Below, piece by piece: positions 24,301 through 38,707 of a stretch of DNA of 64,000 nucleotides; the stretch's first letter is position 1, and the number at the start of each line of letters is the position of its first letter. Under the pieces are notes generated by a model that had not been told where the DNA came from, made no database searches, and was given only the letters and a program-made list of their open reading frames with translations. The position numbers and the translations under genes were made by a program. The stretch spans positions 37,103,389 to 37,167,388 of the forward strand of contig NC_080077.1 in NCBI RefSeq assembly GCF_949987535.1, given 5' to 3'. This DNA comes from Balaenoptera acutorostrata. Taxonomy: Eukaryota > Chordata > Mammalia > Artiodactyla > Balaenopteridae.

Positions 24301-27300
24301 CCTTCATGGAACTATCAGCCTCCTCTTAGTTGTTTACCACCAAAATTTTCATTGTTTTCTAGAGCGCCCCTTGGCTTGACCTTCCCCATGTTCTTCTAAA
24401 TAACGTCAGTTCCTTTGGGGAGAGCTTCTGAGCTATATGTTTTATGGTCCGCCTCTTCCCCTGGAGCTGGGGGCTGGACAGTGGCCTGCTTTTCTCAAAG
24501 GTACAATCCTGTTTTATGAGCAGGGTGCTGGGCAGGGGCAGTAGCCACTGGTCTTGGCTCCGCTCACCTGACATGGAACTTCTGCCCTATGTGCTGGAGC
24601 AAGGGCAGTAGAGACCCCTGTATTCTCGGCCTGCCACGCAGAAGGTAGAGCAACTGTCCTCTGAGAAGGGGCTGGTCATAGGAAGAGAGCCCTGAAATTT
24701 AGCCTCTGAAACAGAGATCTTGGGTAGGGGATAAGACGTGCTGGGGACCTGCCCCTAGAGGAGGCATATCATAGTCTTTGCCTGGGAGCTGGCGGCTGAG
24801 GGATCCTCATCTTGTCCACACGTGCCCAGAAGGAAGCTTCTGTCTGAACAGGGGTTGGGGGAGGGAGCAGGCTGTGCCTTCAAATGCCACAGAATCTCAC
24901 TATTATTACTGGGCTTCATTAGATTTTCTTAAATAAATGGTTCTTCACTTGCTGTATGCCCTTAGGGCAATTTCCAGAGACTTTAAGTGATTGTTGTTTT
25001 TATAATTCCCACCAGTAATGGTTGTTTCACTGGGGATTGATTCTGTAGAACTCCTCATGCCTGCCATTCTGCATGTGTAATGCTTTTATATTAGAATTTT
25101 ATATAATTCATTTCCAGATAAATTTACAGGTGTTGTTCTATCATGTTCCCAAACACAGCAAAGCCGCATCCTTGCCTTAGGGGTAGATGGGGTGGGGAAA
25201 GCAGAGTTGGTGTCCAGGTGCCTTCAAATAACACAGATGCCTCCAGGGCACCAGGTCCAGTAAGATTATACCTCTAGACAAACAGTGTAATCTTCAGGTA
25301 TAGGCAGGCCTCCTTTACATATCTGCTGATAGGAAGCTGAGTAATACGGTGCATCATCAAAACCTGCTCTGTGAGGCCAACACATTCCCCAACAAGTCAT
25401 CTTTTGGTAAATTAATAGAACTAATCTATACTTATGGTGCAGGTACGTGTGTGTGGTCTAAAACCATCTAGCCCTATCTCATCTAAAAAGTAGCACCTAA
25501 CTTTGCAAACATTTCACTAAATCCCTAAGTAATTCCATTTTAAACCTTTGTTATTATTATTTAAATTTTTAACTTGACTCTCCCTACTATTCAGCTTGGA
25601 CTATGATTGAATAAAGTGTTCTCAATCAGTAAATAACAGTAGTTAACAATGATAATAACTAAACTATTCCTCACAACTCTTAACCTACTTACAGGAAAGA
25701 TCACAGCTGAGAAAGACAGTGCCTTTAGTACCCCCCTTCTCTCTGCTAATTTTTCCCAAGACAAATTATGACAGCAAAAATCTATTTCCCCTAAAATGCT
25801 CCCAATTATATGGCTTCTCAGCAAGCCCCCCAATGCTTAATAGTGCCCCACATCTAACAAACACTCATTATACATTTTCTGAATGGATGAATAAATAAAT
25901 GGTTGTCAAGTAAACCCTGCTTCCAAATGCCAGGAAGAGAAAATAATGACACCTACATCTTAAAAGTGTAAAGAAATTTCTTCTTGCTATAATACAGACC
26001 AAGTTGAAATGAATAAAGAGCAGACTTGAAAGATGCTTTCCTTTTGTGAAGCAGAAGTCTGCCTGGATGGTATACGAAAGAAACCTGGACAGATTCCACT
26101 CATACTCCAGGCTAACCGAGGGAAGAATTATTAGCCTAGGGGAGATGGGGGTAATATCTGGATTTCACCAGTGCCTCCAAGACCGACAGCAACGTGGGTG
26201 AAAGTGCACTAAGCAATGGTCCAGAGCATTTTCTCCTGTTTCATAACAACTGGGCCCTTCAGGTACAACACACCATGGCCTTAACTGGCTCTCCATCTCA
26301 GCAACTATGCAGGCAAGGTTGGTGGGCACTACTTCAGCTACCTGGAAGAAGTTCTGGTATGGCACTGGAACTTCTTTCTGCAACTATCTCCAAATCTAGA
26401 TTTGACTTTTCTTCCAGCTTCTCCAGTTTTAGGTTACAGAATATCATTACAGCTTCCTACTCCATGATGAGTACAGGAAAAAAATTCCTTAGAATGTGAC
26501 TATTTGGAGATGCGTTCCATTTTCTTTTTTAGAGATGCATTCTGAAGTATGTAGAGGTGAAATGACGTAATAATTGGGATTTACTTCAAAATACTTCAGG
26601 GAAGAAAAGCCAATAAAGGAAAGAATGAAGTGTATGTGGCAAAGTCCTGCTAACTGTAGAATCTGAGTGATGAGAGGTCATTGTATTAGTCTCTCTACTG
26701 TTGTGTAGGTTTGAAAAGCTTCATTAAAAAAATCTTCCTCTATAAGAGGAACAGGGCTTCCCTGGTGGCGCAGTGGTTGAGAATCTGCCTGCCAATGCAG
26801 GGGACACGGCTTCGAGCCCTGGTCTGGGAAGATCCCACATGCCGCGGAGCAACTGGGCCCGTGAGCCACAACTACTGAGCCTGTGCGTCTGGAGCCTGTG
26901 CTCCGCAACAAGAGAGGCCGCGATAGTGAGAGGCCCGCGCACTGCGATGAAGAGTGGCCCCCACTCACCGCAACTGGAGAAAGCCCTCACACAGAAACGA
27001 AGACCCAACACAGCCAAAAATAAAAATAATAAATAAATAATAAATCTAAAAAAATTAAAAAAAAAAAAAAAGAGGAACAAGCCTCACCTGATTATCCATA
27101 TCTTTGATGACCAATAGGACAGGACTGTCTAGTGATGCTGACTTCCGGTAGAGAGTTTTCAAGCTGGTCCCATGCTCTAATGTGCTGTATACGAGTCTCC
27201 ATGGATACCCCTGTACCCTTGCTGGAAGGCGTCGGGCCAGCTGTGAATCCAAAGATGAAGATGTAAATACACAGTCTGCCTACAAATCTCTCATGAACTT

Positions 27301-30300
27301 GTAGCACAAAACAGATGCCTGTGGCTCACACTCGATAATTACACTACTTCCATATTGCTCTCCTATACTCTAGCAAATATTTGCCACTATAAACCAAGAA
27401 GGGAAAATCATCCCTTGGCAGGGATGCTCCCCAGAGCATGCATTCCCTCTCAGGGATGATCCTGAAGGGTCACTATGCCACTATATATTTGAAGATATAG
27501 CACCTAGCTTGATAAAGAGGTATGAATTAGACACATGCTCTCTTGTTTACAGTTCAACCTGACTTTCACCAAGCAGTTCATGTTTCTCGAATTGTTCTTT
27601 CTAAACCTTCAAAGGCTGCTACTGACAGCTGTAAATTCCCACCAAAGTGAGAACAAGAAGACACGGGTGTTTTATGCTAGTAATCAGATGTAGTCTGTCC
27701 TCATTACACTTGTATCTTTCACTTACATTAATATTTAACTTAAACTTGGCTGCCATAAATATCAATAATGCATATCTCTTCAAAAATACACACAAAGGAG
27801 GCTATATAAAATGTTGAAGTCCTCAAGAATGCTTGACATAGTTCTAGAATCAGCATGAACTCCATCCCTGTAACTGCTTGGTCAAGTCGCTTAGCTTTCC
27901 TGGGCCTTCACAGATGGCATTTGTAAACTGAGGGACTTGAACCTGATGATTCTTTAAGGTCTCCAAAATTCAGGCTTCTAAGCTGACTGATGGGGGAAGT
28001 ACAAGAGGTCCCTTACTAAAGTTCAAATACAAGCACATAGTATTTCATAAAAACTGAAGTAAGAGATGTTCAGAAAACAAAGTAAACAAAAAAAAAAAAA
28101 AGTACAGAAAAAGGAAAATTACTCCTAGTGGTAGGTGGTTTTCATAAAGCAAGTAAAGTGTACTTGCTATATGACTTTTACTGAGCTCAATAAATTGAAA
28201 CCATCGGAACTTTACGATAATCATTAGGATAAATTTGGATCCTTTTAAAATACATTAGGACGGGGCTTCCCTGGTGGTGCAGTGGTTAAGAATCTGCCTG
28301 CCAATGCAGGGGACACGGGTTCGAGCCCTGGTCTGGGAAGATCCCACATGCCGAAGAGCGGCTAGGCCCGTGAGCCACGACTACTGAGCCTGCACGTCTG
28401 GAGCCTGTGCTCCGCAATGGGAGAGGCCGCGACAGTGAGAGGCCCGCGCACCGCGATGAAGAGTGGCCCCCACTTGCTGCAACTAGAGAAAGCCCTCGCA
28501 CAGAAACGAAGACCCAACACAGCCAAAAATAAATAAATAAATAAATTTATTTAAAAATAAAAAAGAATCACCTGGGGAGTCTTGTAATACAGATTCAAAA
28601 AAAAAAAAACATTAGGACTATAGTAGGACACTTTAAAAATTGTTTTGAAGACAAGAAATGGCTTTTTGTTCAGGTTTGGGGAATGGATGTAGGTGTCTGG
28701 CCAAGTCCTCGCACTCCCAAGAAGGTGGCAGGGATGCTGCCCTTCAGAAACAGAGACGGGCTCTGGTTAGGCTGCTGGTGTTCTTCCTTTAAAACTCGGC
28801 TTATGCTTCACCCCAAGTGAGAAGAGCAGATGTCAGGGGTGGGAAATGTGTTCTAAGGTTGGGGAGACACCCCTCCTAAGTCCCCAGGAAGAGCCCACCT
28901 GCTCGACGTGCATGTTCTCCAGAAGCGCACTGCGGGGCTGCAGGATCGGCAGGGCTGCCTCCTCCTCATCTTCGTAGTAGCTACACGTGCTCTTCCTGCG
29001 TTTTGCCTCCTCAACGGTGATGATCTGAAATGGAGAAGACAAATAAACCAAGAAAAACGATATTTTTGCTTTTCCTTCACCTGCTATAAAGGACCTCAGG
29101 TACACAATTGCCTGTAACAGGTAGGGTTTTAGCAGCAGGACATAAGTTGAGCCAGCACTTTGGGGGAAATGGCTAATCACAGTGTCAATTTCAGAGCAAA
29201 TGGAGAATTTAACACAGTACAGCTACAGCACTTAATATGTACAAATTAAAGTCACAAGTTTTCCAGTTTTACTATTGCTCAGTCATCAAGTAAGAATTAT
29301 GTATAACTCCACAAGCGACTTATACCCTTGAAATGCCCTAAATTATTCTCCATTAGCCTGCCTCTAAATTTGAATTGTTAAGGGACTAACAGATATCCTA
29401 CTATGAGCAAGTCTTCTATAAATAGGGAAATTGGGAAGATAAGGATAGTCCTTTAATCAGGAATCCTAATGTTTTCTCTCAAGGCTGTTCATAGCAACCA
29501 ACCCTGACAGAAATAGCGAATGATAACATCTACGGAAAGCACAAAGAGACACGAAGCTTTAGTCTAAATTACAATTAGGTATGATTCTTTATGGAGAGTT
29601 GAGAAACCATCAAAATAATCTTTCCTTCAAAGCTGAGAACAGAAACATGATGTTGTACACAACATTTATTATTTCATCATAAATACACTTATAAACTACC
29701 AGGTTAAAAATCTTTTTTCTTTTGCCTCTCTGAAAGTCTGGATAAATCACTAAATTATTTTGAAATTGAAGGATACAGACAGAAGGTGACTAATTCACCA
29801 AAATTCCTGAGTACAAATATTAATGACTTTTGCATCATAGAGAAAAAACATTTACATTACATTTAGTGAAGGTTGTCAGACAATGACTACTTAGTTTCCA
29901 AAATGCTGTCATCTGAGCCGGATTTACAGGTAAGGAAATTAGCCCTTAAATTTTACCACCTTCTCAAGGGGCATTTACTTAAAGAAAACACTGTTGAAGA
30001 ATCACAGATCCAGCATTTTAAATGTATTAAATAAAGCACATATTTTGGGGGAACTCTACATTTAACACAGGTACAAAGTGGGGCTGTGGAATGAAAAAAT
30101 CAGTATGGAGTTTTGACTCCAAAGGGAAAGGGCAAACCACACCATCTCTCTCTCCAAAGTGAATAAAATACCTGCTCTGGCTGAAATATCAGCACGATCC
30201 TTTCTAATTAGAAAGCATTTCGAAGCATCTGAGCGGCAGAGCTTGGAGGATTCACGGGCACATGATTAGCCCTCAAGACTCCAACATACCTTCACAAAAG

Positions 30301-33300
30301 GCTCTTGGTCCGGTCTGGCACAATAGAAAATCTGAATGTCCAGGGGCAATCTTCTCATCGTGAAGTAGTGGGAACTGCCTGCTTGCTCTCTAAAGAGGTG
30401 CAGGTTTTTTCTCTTATCTGCCTCCACACCACTGTTACTTACAGCCACACTGAGCTACAACTGTTTATGCAGTATCTAGTTTCCTGCATGATTGAGTTTC
30501 TGTTTCCCTTAGGAGGGAGTTCAATATTTCTACAGGAACACACCCAAATTAGGATTTAGAGCAAACACACACTTCCTGTTAGGCATAGCTGTGAGGCTGT
30601 AAGAAGACACTTTCACCTTTGAAACGGTGGTTTCCTAACAGCACAACAAAACCTCATTGTTTTGTTTTTTTTTTCTTCTCCGTCTTGTACTTTTCTTCCC
30701 AATTGTCCTCCAGCTGGCTGAGCTAGCTTTTCTAGCCCTGCCTTTTCAGATTTTTTTTTCTGCATCCTAAAGCGAAACCTTCATTTTAAAAGTTTATGTG
30801 TGTTCCCTGACATCAGTTTGAATCTCAAAGGAAAGATGAAAAGGAGCCTTTACCAGAGGTACGTTCATTACGCTTAGAACAATGGCGTTTCACTTCAGTA
30901 CCGTCATGTTTGTTAGGTATGAGAAACTTCAAAGAACTGAAAGAACATCCAGTTTATATGAGGCTGAGAAAAATGTTAGTTTAGATTCAGTTTTTCTAAA
31001 GAGCTGGCAAAGTAATATTTACCTTTTAACCTTTCAAAATATTAATCTTAATGACTAATAAGCATGATGAGTCCTCCTCTACTGCCCAGATCAGATATCA
31101 GCGGGTTGGAAAGAAATGTAGATTACCACTGGATCAATTTTCAGGGATCTTTCTGTGAGTTTTCCAGATCGAAAATGGCCTCTTGGTCTCCGGTACCCCT
31201 GGGAGATCGGGCGCCACTACATAGCTCATCCCGGGGGTCAGTTCTAATGAGGCTCTGGGAGATAATTGGTGACCAATCTCAGGTCAGCCAGAACTTATTC
31301 TCAATGCAAGAGCCTGGACACAATCTAGGGCAGAATCACTCGGATTTTGTGCCAGTGAGACAGCATTCTTTTCAGTGCCTGACACTTCATGACAGCTAAC
31401 ATTTACTGAGTGCTTTCTATATGATGGCAAGTGCCAGGTGCTTTGCCAGGCATGTGGCACAAACAATTCCAAAATATCATTTATCAGCTTTTCAAATTAG
31501 CAAAAGTTTTAAGAAAGGGATAATAGAAATAGTACTTTCTGTTGCCAGAAGCACAATGAGAAGAAGGGTATTCCTCAAATTTCTGGAAAATTGTCATTAT
31601 ATAAAAGATTAGGAGCCTTTAAAAAATCAATACCGTTATACTAAGTAATATCACTTCCAGGAAATTAGGGGAATAGTCAGAGTTACAGATCATCTCATCC
31701 TTGTGAAAAACTTGAACCAACACGATTCCTAAAAGTGGGGAATTGTTAAATAAATTCTGATTGAGGTGTAAAATATTATGTAACCATTAAAATGAGGCTT
31801 CAAAATCTTTAATATGATACAATTCTCACAAGATGTCAGGTGAGAAAAGTCAGATACCAAACTATACATAGAACATTATCCCATTTTGCAAAAATACTCT
31901 CCCCACCCTTACCCCCTAGAAAACACCCTAAAATAGAAAAAAAAGAGTCAAAAAAAATGTACAAAAGTGATAAATGTGGTTAGATATTATTTTCTAAATG
32001 TTCTGCATTGTGCTTTTCTGTAGTTTCCAAATTTCCTATAATAAAAGCAGGTGTTACTTTTATAAAATTAGGAAGTAAAGCTTATTTAAAGAGCTTGGGT
32101 GTGGAGGATGGACTAGTGGCTGGGTTGACTGGAGGTGCCCTAGAGTTTAAGTGAAGGGTGCAGACAGCTGACTAGGGCAGTGGTCCCCACCCTACGTAAG
32201 ATCAGAATCAACAAATTCTAACTAGAGATGACTGACTACATATGATGATGAAAGAGAAGAATCTGGGTTGATATCTAGGCTTCTGGCTTGGGGCACCACT
32301 AATTAAGATGGGAATACATGAGAAGAAGCAAGTTTTGGGGAAAGATGAAGAGACGTTTTGGACATGCTGAGGATCAGACACCTGTCAGGGAAGTGAAGGT
32401 TCCTCTTCCCCACCCACAGAGAAGCAATTCTATCACAGTGGCCTGGCCTTAAGGTAATGCTAGTAAGCAGAATTTGCTCCTGCATGGGAGGGAGCTTGGA
32501 CAGCATTCTTCTCCTCATTGTACTTTTGGACTTTCTCTTCCATGTGGCAAGAAACAGGGATAACAGTCCAGTCACCTCTCTCTCCAGTTATCTTTTCTTT
32601 CCATGCCCCAAGTGTTAACAAGTACACTAGGAGCTTGCAACAAGCCAACCCATTTCTTCCTCCTTCTCCATCCCTTCTTCTTTTCTTCCTCTTCCACTAC
32701 AGGTCTAGAGACACCTTCTAAAGGGATTTGCCCTCTCATTCTCCTCAGTGGCTCAGTCTGAGTGGCTCACTCAAGCCCACTCTACCCTAAATCCGGAAGG
32801 AGACCTTTCTCTCTCTGCATGCCCCTTTAGCTCCTTTTCCTCTGGTTCTGGTAGGTGTGGCCTTTTCTCCCACAGGAGTTGTCAAGAGCTGAGATTCAAG
32901 GTTGGGATTACTGGAAAGATGCAGAATAGGCCTAAAAGAGGGCTGCTTCAGTTCAAGATATTCAGGCCTAGTCGGGAAAGGATTAAATCCCCAGTGAAAT
33001 TTAAACCTTCTCTCTGGCCCTCCATATTGGGCAAGAGACCATAGCCTCACTAAGAAAATACACATTTCCTAGCTATGCTTCCTCTGTGCGCATATCTCAT
33101 GGGGGTGGGGGCCTCTTGGGCACAGATGGTTAGGCGAGGAGGACGGGAATTGATATTCTTTGACGCCTTGGCCAGAATGCCAGTGTCACACCATCTCTGC
33201 CTCGTGGAGACCCAGTCATGCCTGTGGGGCGTCTATGTGCTCTAGAACAGCAGCCTGGAAGAAAGGTGTGTGGAGGAGACAGAGGTGGGAGTCAGCAGCA

Positions 33301-36300
33301 GAAACCTCGAAAGCCGATGAGCTCGTCCAAGGAAGATGTAATAGACGAGAAGAAAAGAGAGCCAAGGATAAACTAGGGGACACCATGAGAAAAGGGACAA
33401 GCAAAGTATACTCAGAAAGACTGGCCAGAGACAGAAAAAAACAGAGTTGATATGAAGAGCCAAGGGAGGGAGAGCCTAATAGGCTTAAATATTTTTAATA
33501 AATGGTTTCAAACAAGAAGCTTATGAACTGTGGGAAGACAAACATGCAAACAAGTAAAGTGCTGAGCGATACACTACAGAGCTATGAGCTACGGGCTGTG
33601 GAAGGACAGGAGGAGTAACTCTGGCTGAAAGCATCACAGAAGTGACAAATGAGCTGGACCTTGAAGGATGACAGGAGTCTGACATGGAAAGCTGTGCGTG
33701 TGCATGTACACATTCGGGCTGGGAGGGAGTGAATGAGAAAGGGACAAGTGAGGGCAAACACACATATGAAAGGACCTGGCATTCCAGAAGGAGCTAGACC
33801 CAAGGGGCAGGCCTCATCACCCTTAATCATCCCAGTCTGACAGAGTTCCAGCCTGGGAAGATCTGACTGCCCACCTGATGAATCTAAACCCAGACTGGGA
33901 GTATTGCTGGAGAAAAGCCGCCCTCACTGCAGCCTAGTGCCAGACCCCACCAGGGCTTTCAACACCAGACAGCCATCCTACTGCAGTTCTTCAGTTGGCA
34001 TTTTTCCTAGTCTCTATAGCTGCTACTTCAGACCTTCTCCGTATTCCTCTAAGTCCTCCCTCCTTCACTTCTAGGAGATGCTCCCTCCTTCTGCTGCAAA
34101 GAAATAATCAAATGAGCAATGCCACAATTTACCACCACTGAGTCTACATTCTATATGCACACATCCTATTCTTTTCTGCTGCCCGACCACCTAAGACCAA
34201 TTCTATCCCTACCCCCACATTCCCGGCCAATTCTCGGGGATGCAGCCTCCCGCTTATTCCCTCTCCTATTCCCTTATCTCCTGTACCTTCTGTTCCACCG
34301 TTCCCGCTGACCTCATCCAAAAGGTTACAGTCTCTCTCACAAGAGGGAAAACCTCCCCACCCTAACCTCTTCTTCCAGCCTTTCATCTCATTTTTATTCT
34401 CCAAAACCAAATTCGAGTTGTTTGCCCACCTTTACTAGCTCCACTTACTCACCCCCAATTCATTCATTGAACATTGGTAGCTACATTTTGAAGCTACCAC
34501 TTTAATGAAACTGCTTTTTGTCAAAGTCACCAACTATTACCTCCTTGGTTTTAAATCCAAAAGACATAGCTTAGTTCTTACCTTTTGACTCCTCTGCAGC
34601 ATTAGACATTTTTGACCACTACTCCCCTCTTGAAACATTCTCTTCCCTTGGCTTCTAAGACATGACTTTTCTTGTCTTCCATGCCCTCCCCTGGCTGTTC
34701 CTTCTCAGTCACCTTTGTGGGCTCGACTATCTTTGGCCCCTTAGTGCTGGCATCCTGAAGGGTTCTCTTCTGAGCCCTGCTCCCTTGCCAATGGACACAC
34801 TCTCCTAGGCTGACCTCACCTACACTCACAACTTCAACTTTGCTAATCACTTCCGAAAGTATATCTTCAGATCTTTTTCCTAAGTTTTATTCTCAGTTGC
34901 CTCTTGGACATTCCACAGACGCCTCAAATTTAGATTAAAACCAGAACACAGAACATTTTCTGCTGAATCTAATCCTCTTGCTATGCTCCTTGTCGCAGTG
35001 AAGGGCAGGTACCTCGATCCCTCCAGTTCCCATTCTAAAAACCAAGAGATCAACCTTGACATCTTCCTTACTTTCCACATGTAATTAATTACTCACAAAA
35101 CCCTGTTTTCCTCCTTCTAACTATCTTTCAAAAGCACTCAATTTCCTCTATCTGCACTGCCACTCTTTCAGCAACTGTTATCTCTCAACATTGATACTGC
35201 AAGAGACTCCTAATGGGTCTTCAAGCCTCAAGGTTGTCCAACTCCATGAACATCTGCCAGCAAGAGCAAGCTCTCCAAAATGTGTATCTGTATTTATTTC
35301 TCCAGGCTCCAAACAGCTCCTACTGGTTGAAGCTGTTTGAAGACAGCTCAAACTGCTGCCTTCCTACTGCCCTTAGGAAAATAACCAAACCAAACCTATG
35401 ACAAACAGTTCATAGGTCCTTCATGATCTGCCATTTCATTATCTCCAGCTTTGTTTCTTGCCACTCCCTCAGCTTTGCACTCTATGATCCAGCTACACTG
35501 AACTCTTATTAGTTCATCAAATGCCCCATACTCTCTGTTTCTCCCCTGGATCATTCCTCTACACAGACTTTTCTCTCTGGCCAGAACACGTTCCGTGTTC
35601 CATGTCCCACTTTCACCCCAACTGCCTGTCCTCCCACTTCTGATCTCAGCTCAGATTACTCCTTCTGGGTCGCTTTCCCTGATCCCCTAGCTCCATTCAG
35701 GTGCCTGGGTACATGCTCCCATAGCACGTGGCACTTCACCTACAGTGGTAATTATCTCACTATATTGTAATCATTTATCTATACTCCTTGATGCTAAATT
35801 CTACTTATCTCATCCACCGTGCCCCTAACATGAGAAGGGTGTGGTAAGTGCTCAAAAAAATTATGAACAGTTTTTTAGGCCAAATTAAGAAGCTTGACTT
35901 TCATCCTGTACGTAATGGGGACCCTGCAGCAGTTTCAAAAAAGAGAAGTGAAATTACTGGCTTGTAGGGGTGGAGATGAGGTCTTTCTGACACACATAAC
36001 TAGCTTCAAACAGGAATAAGGTTTTTTCCCCATGTGATTTCAAAGAGACACAGGAAATCTGACTTCTTGCCAGCCAAGAAGTTATTGGAATTTGGACACA
36101 AGAACATTTTGTTTGTGGACTGGACTTTAAGGGACAGTCTAGCCCTCTCTTGAGTCTCACCTCCCAGCTCTTGGTGGTCGGCTCACTGAAGAAGTTGTCA
36201 ATCATATTCAGTTCTTCTTTTTCCACCACCACAAAGCCTTGCTCTTTGGCATCTTTCCCATAGACGTCAGGAGACCACTGAACAAAGAACGTGTACAAGT

Positions 36301-38667
36301 GATCCACCCTGAAAAACATGTTCATCATAGGGGTTAACACCAAATCTACTTTCCTGGCAGGCACCAGTAGGAACTTGGGCATGTACAGCTATCTTTTTCC
36401 TGCTTGGCAAATCCATTTTGCTAATTGGGAAATCTCCCATATTGAAGATAATCTCTGCTAATGCATTCCAAACTTTGAAAATAAGTCAATAAATGGAAGC
36501 TAAAGTCCACAGACACTGAAAAAATGTCTTTGAATCTGAGGGAAGGATCAAGAAACGGGACATAAATGTAAAAAACAATGAAATATTTACACCAAATGTT
36601 TTTTCCTCATTGGGTGTTCATTTATTGGACACCTGTATTCATAGGAAAAAAATTAATCTGAAGCTTTAGATGGGAACAAAGATAAGCAATATTCCAATGG
36701 GTCTTATGTAGATTGAAGCATTATTATATCATAATTTTAATAAAATATCTTTAATAACTAGAAAATATCAGGGATAGTATTAGCTGTTATTTTAACATTA
36801 GAAAGAGACAATTTTATTGATATCGGAATGCAGTTTGCTTCCAATAGCTCTGTTCTCTTATACATATTTAACATCTGAAGCATCTTTCCAGACTTGATCA
36901 ATAGAGAGGTGGCTAGTTCCTGAGCAGAGGGTGGGGCTTTTGGTCCCAGCACCTACAATATCCCCCCACCCCCTGCCCATGTAGAACAGTCAAAAGCTCT
37001 CTGACCTTAGATTCTACACCTGCAACCATCACCGTGGGGGAGTGGAAGATAGATAGGATCAAATGATTCTTAAAGTCTTTTCTAATTACAAACTGGTAAT
37101 ATCAATTTGAGGCTACTGTTTGGGACAATGTTAACTTACTGCTAAGTTTTTAAAAGTTATAATTGTAAAAATATTATAACACAATTGCTATAGATTGAAT
37201 GTTTGTGTGCCCCTAAAATTTGCATGTTGAAATCTAATCCCCAGTGTGATGGTATTTGGATGTAGGACCTTTCAGAGGTGCTTAGGTTATGAGGCATGAT
37301 TGGGATTAAAAGAGACCCCACAGAGCTGGCTAGCCCCCTGTGCCATGTGAGAACACAGTGAAAAGACAGCCGTCTATGAACCAGAGTGAGCCCTCACAAG
37401 ACACCGAATCTGCCAGCACCTTGATCCTGGACTTCCCAGCCTCTAGAACTGTCAAGAATAAACCTCTTCTTTATAAGCCACCCGGTCTATGGTATTCTGT
37501 TATAGCAACCTGAACAAACTAAGACAAATATTAATTAAAACAAAAAAGAAATGTCACTATAATTCTAATATTCCCATCAGTCAAACTGTCTTTAGGTTTC
37601 TATAGTCCTATCTGTTCTTGAGCACATGTACACAGTTTTCTTTCCATTGTTAACAGGGCTAAGACATAATTGTTTGTTATGTGTAACATAAAATAATGCA
37701 TATTTGCCATGTTGCTAGCCCTTGTACTGACTTCTAAAAAAAATTATTTATTTATTTATTTATTTATGGCTGAGTTGGGTCTTGGTTGCTGCGCGCAGGC
37801 TTTCTCTAGTTGCGGCAAGCATGGGCTACTCTTCGTTGCGGTGCGCGGGCATCTCACTGCAGTGGCTTTTGTTGCGGAGCATGGACTCCAGGAGTACGGG
37901 TTTCAGTAGTTGTGGCACGCAGGCTCTAGAGTGCAGGCTCAGTAGTTGTGGTGCACGAGCTTAGTTGCTCCACGGCATGTGGGATCTTCCCGGACCAGGG
38001 CTCAAACCCGTGCCCCCTGCATTGGCAGGCGGATTCTTAACCACTGTGCCACCAGGGAAGCCCCTTGTACTGACTTTTAATGCCTACATTTCATGAAAGT
38101 AATAAACCATAATTACCCAAATTCCTATGCCTTTGGGATATTTAGGTTTTTTCCATTTCTTTGATTATACAAACAACGTTACGATGAACATCCTCATGAT
38201 CTATGCCTTTTGCCACCTTTTGAATTATTTCCTCAAGATTAGTTCCCAGAAAAGGGATTATTAGGCCAAAGGGCATGATTTTATAACTTGTGATTCATCC
38301 TGCCAAACTGCTCTTGAAAGGCTGACTAGTTTACTCTGACACGAGCATTGCAGTTTGCATCTAAGTCTCCTAACAATCCTGCTTATCCTTCTTTTTCTAA
38401 ATGAATTTAATATATATTTTAAGTTTTCCCCGACTCACTTTGCATTTCTTTGAGTGGTAGTGGGTTGAACATTTTTTTAAAGTTTTCTTCCGGGCTGCTT
38501 TCATGAATTGGCTCCTTGTGATTGTGGAGTCAATGTTTTTCTTTTCAATATGTGGGGGCCTTTATATAATGTAAATTAACCACTATCAAATGTATTTCTA
38601 AGCTGTTTTTTCCTTTTTATATTAATTATGCCTTTTCTTCCATAATATAGAATTACCAGTTTTCATA

Positions 38668-38707
<40 letters not shown>

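Noticed and set aside
30359..30448. 30-residue N-terminal extension of the short NCOA7 isoform
   Set aside because: The only in-frame upstream start is GTG; the ATG at 30358 matches the known isoform start.
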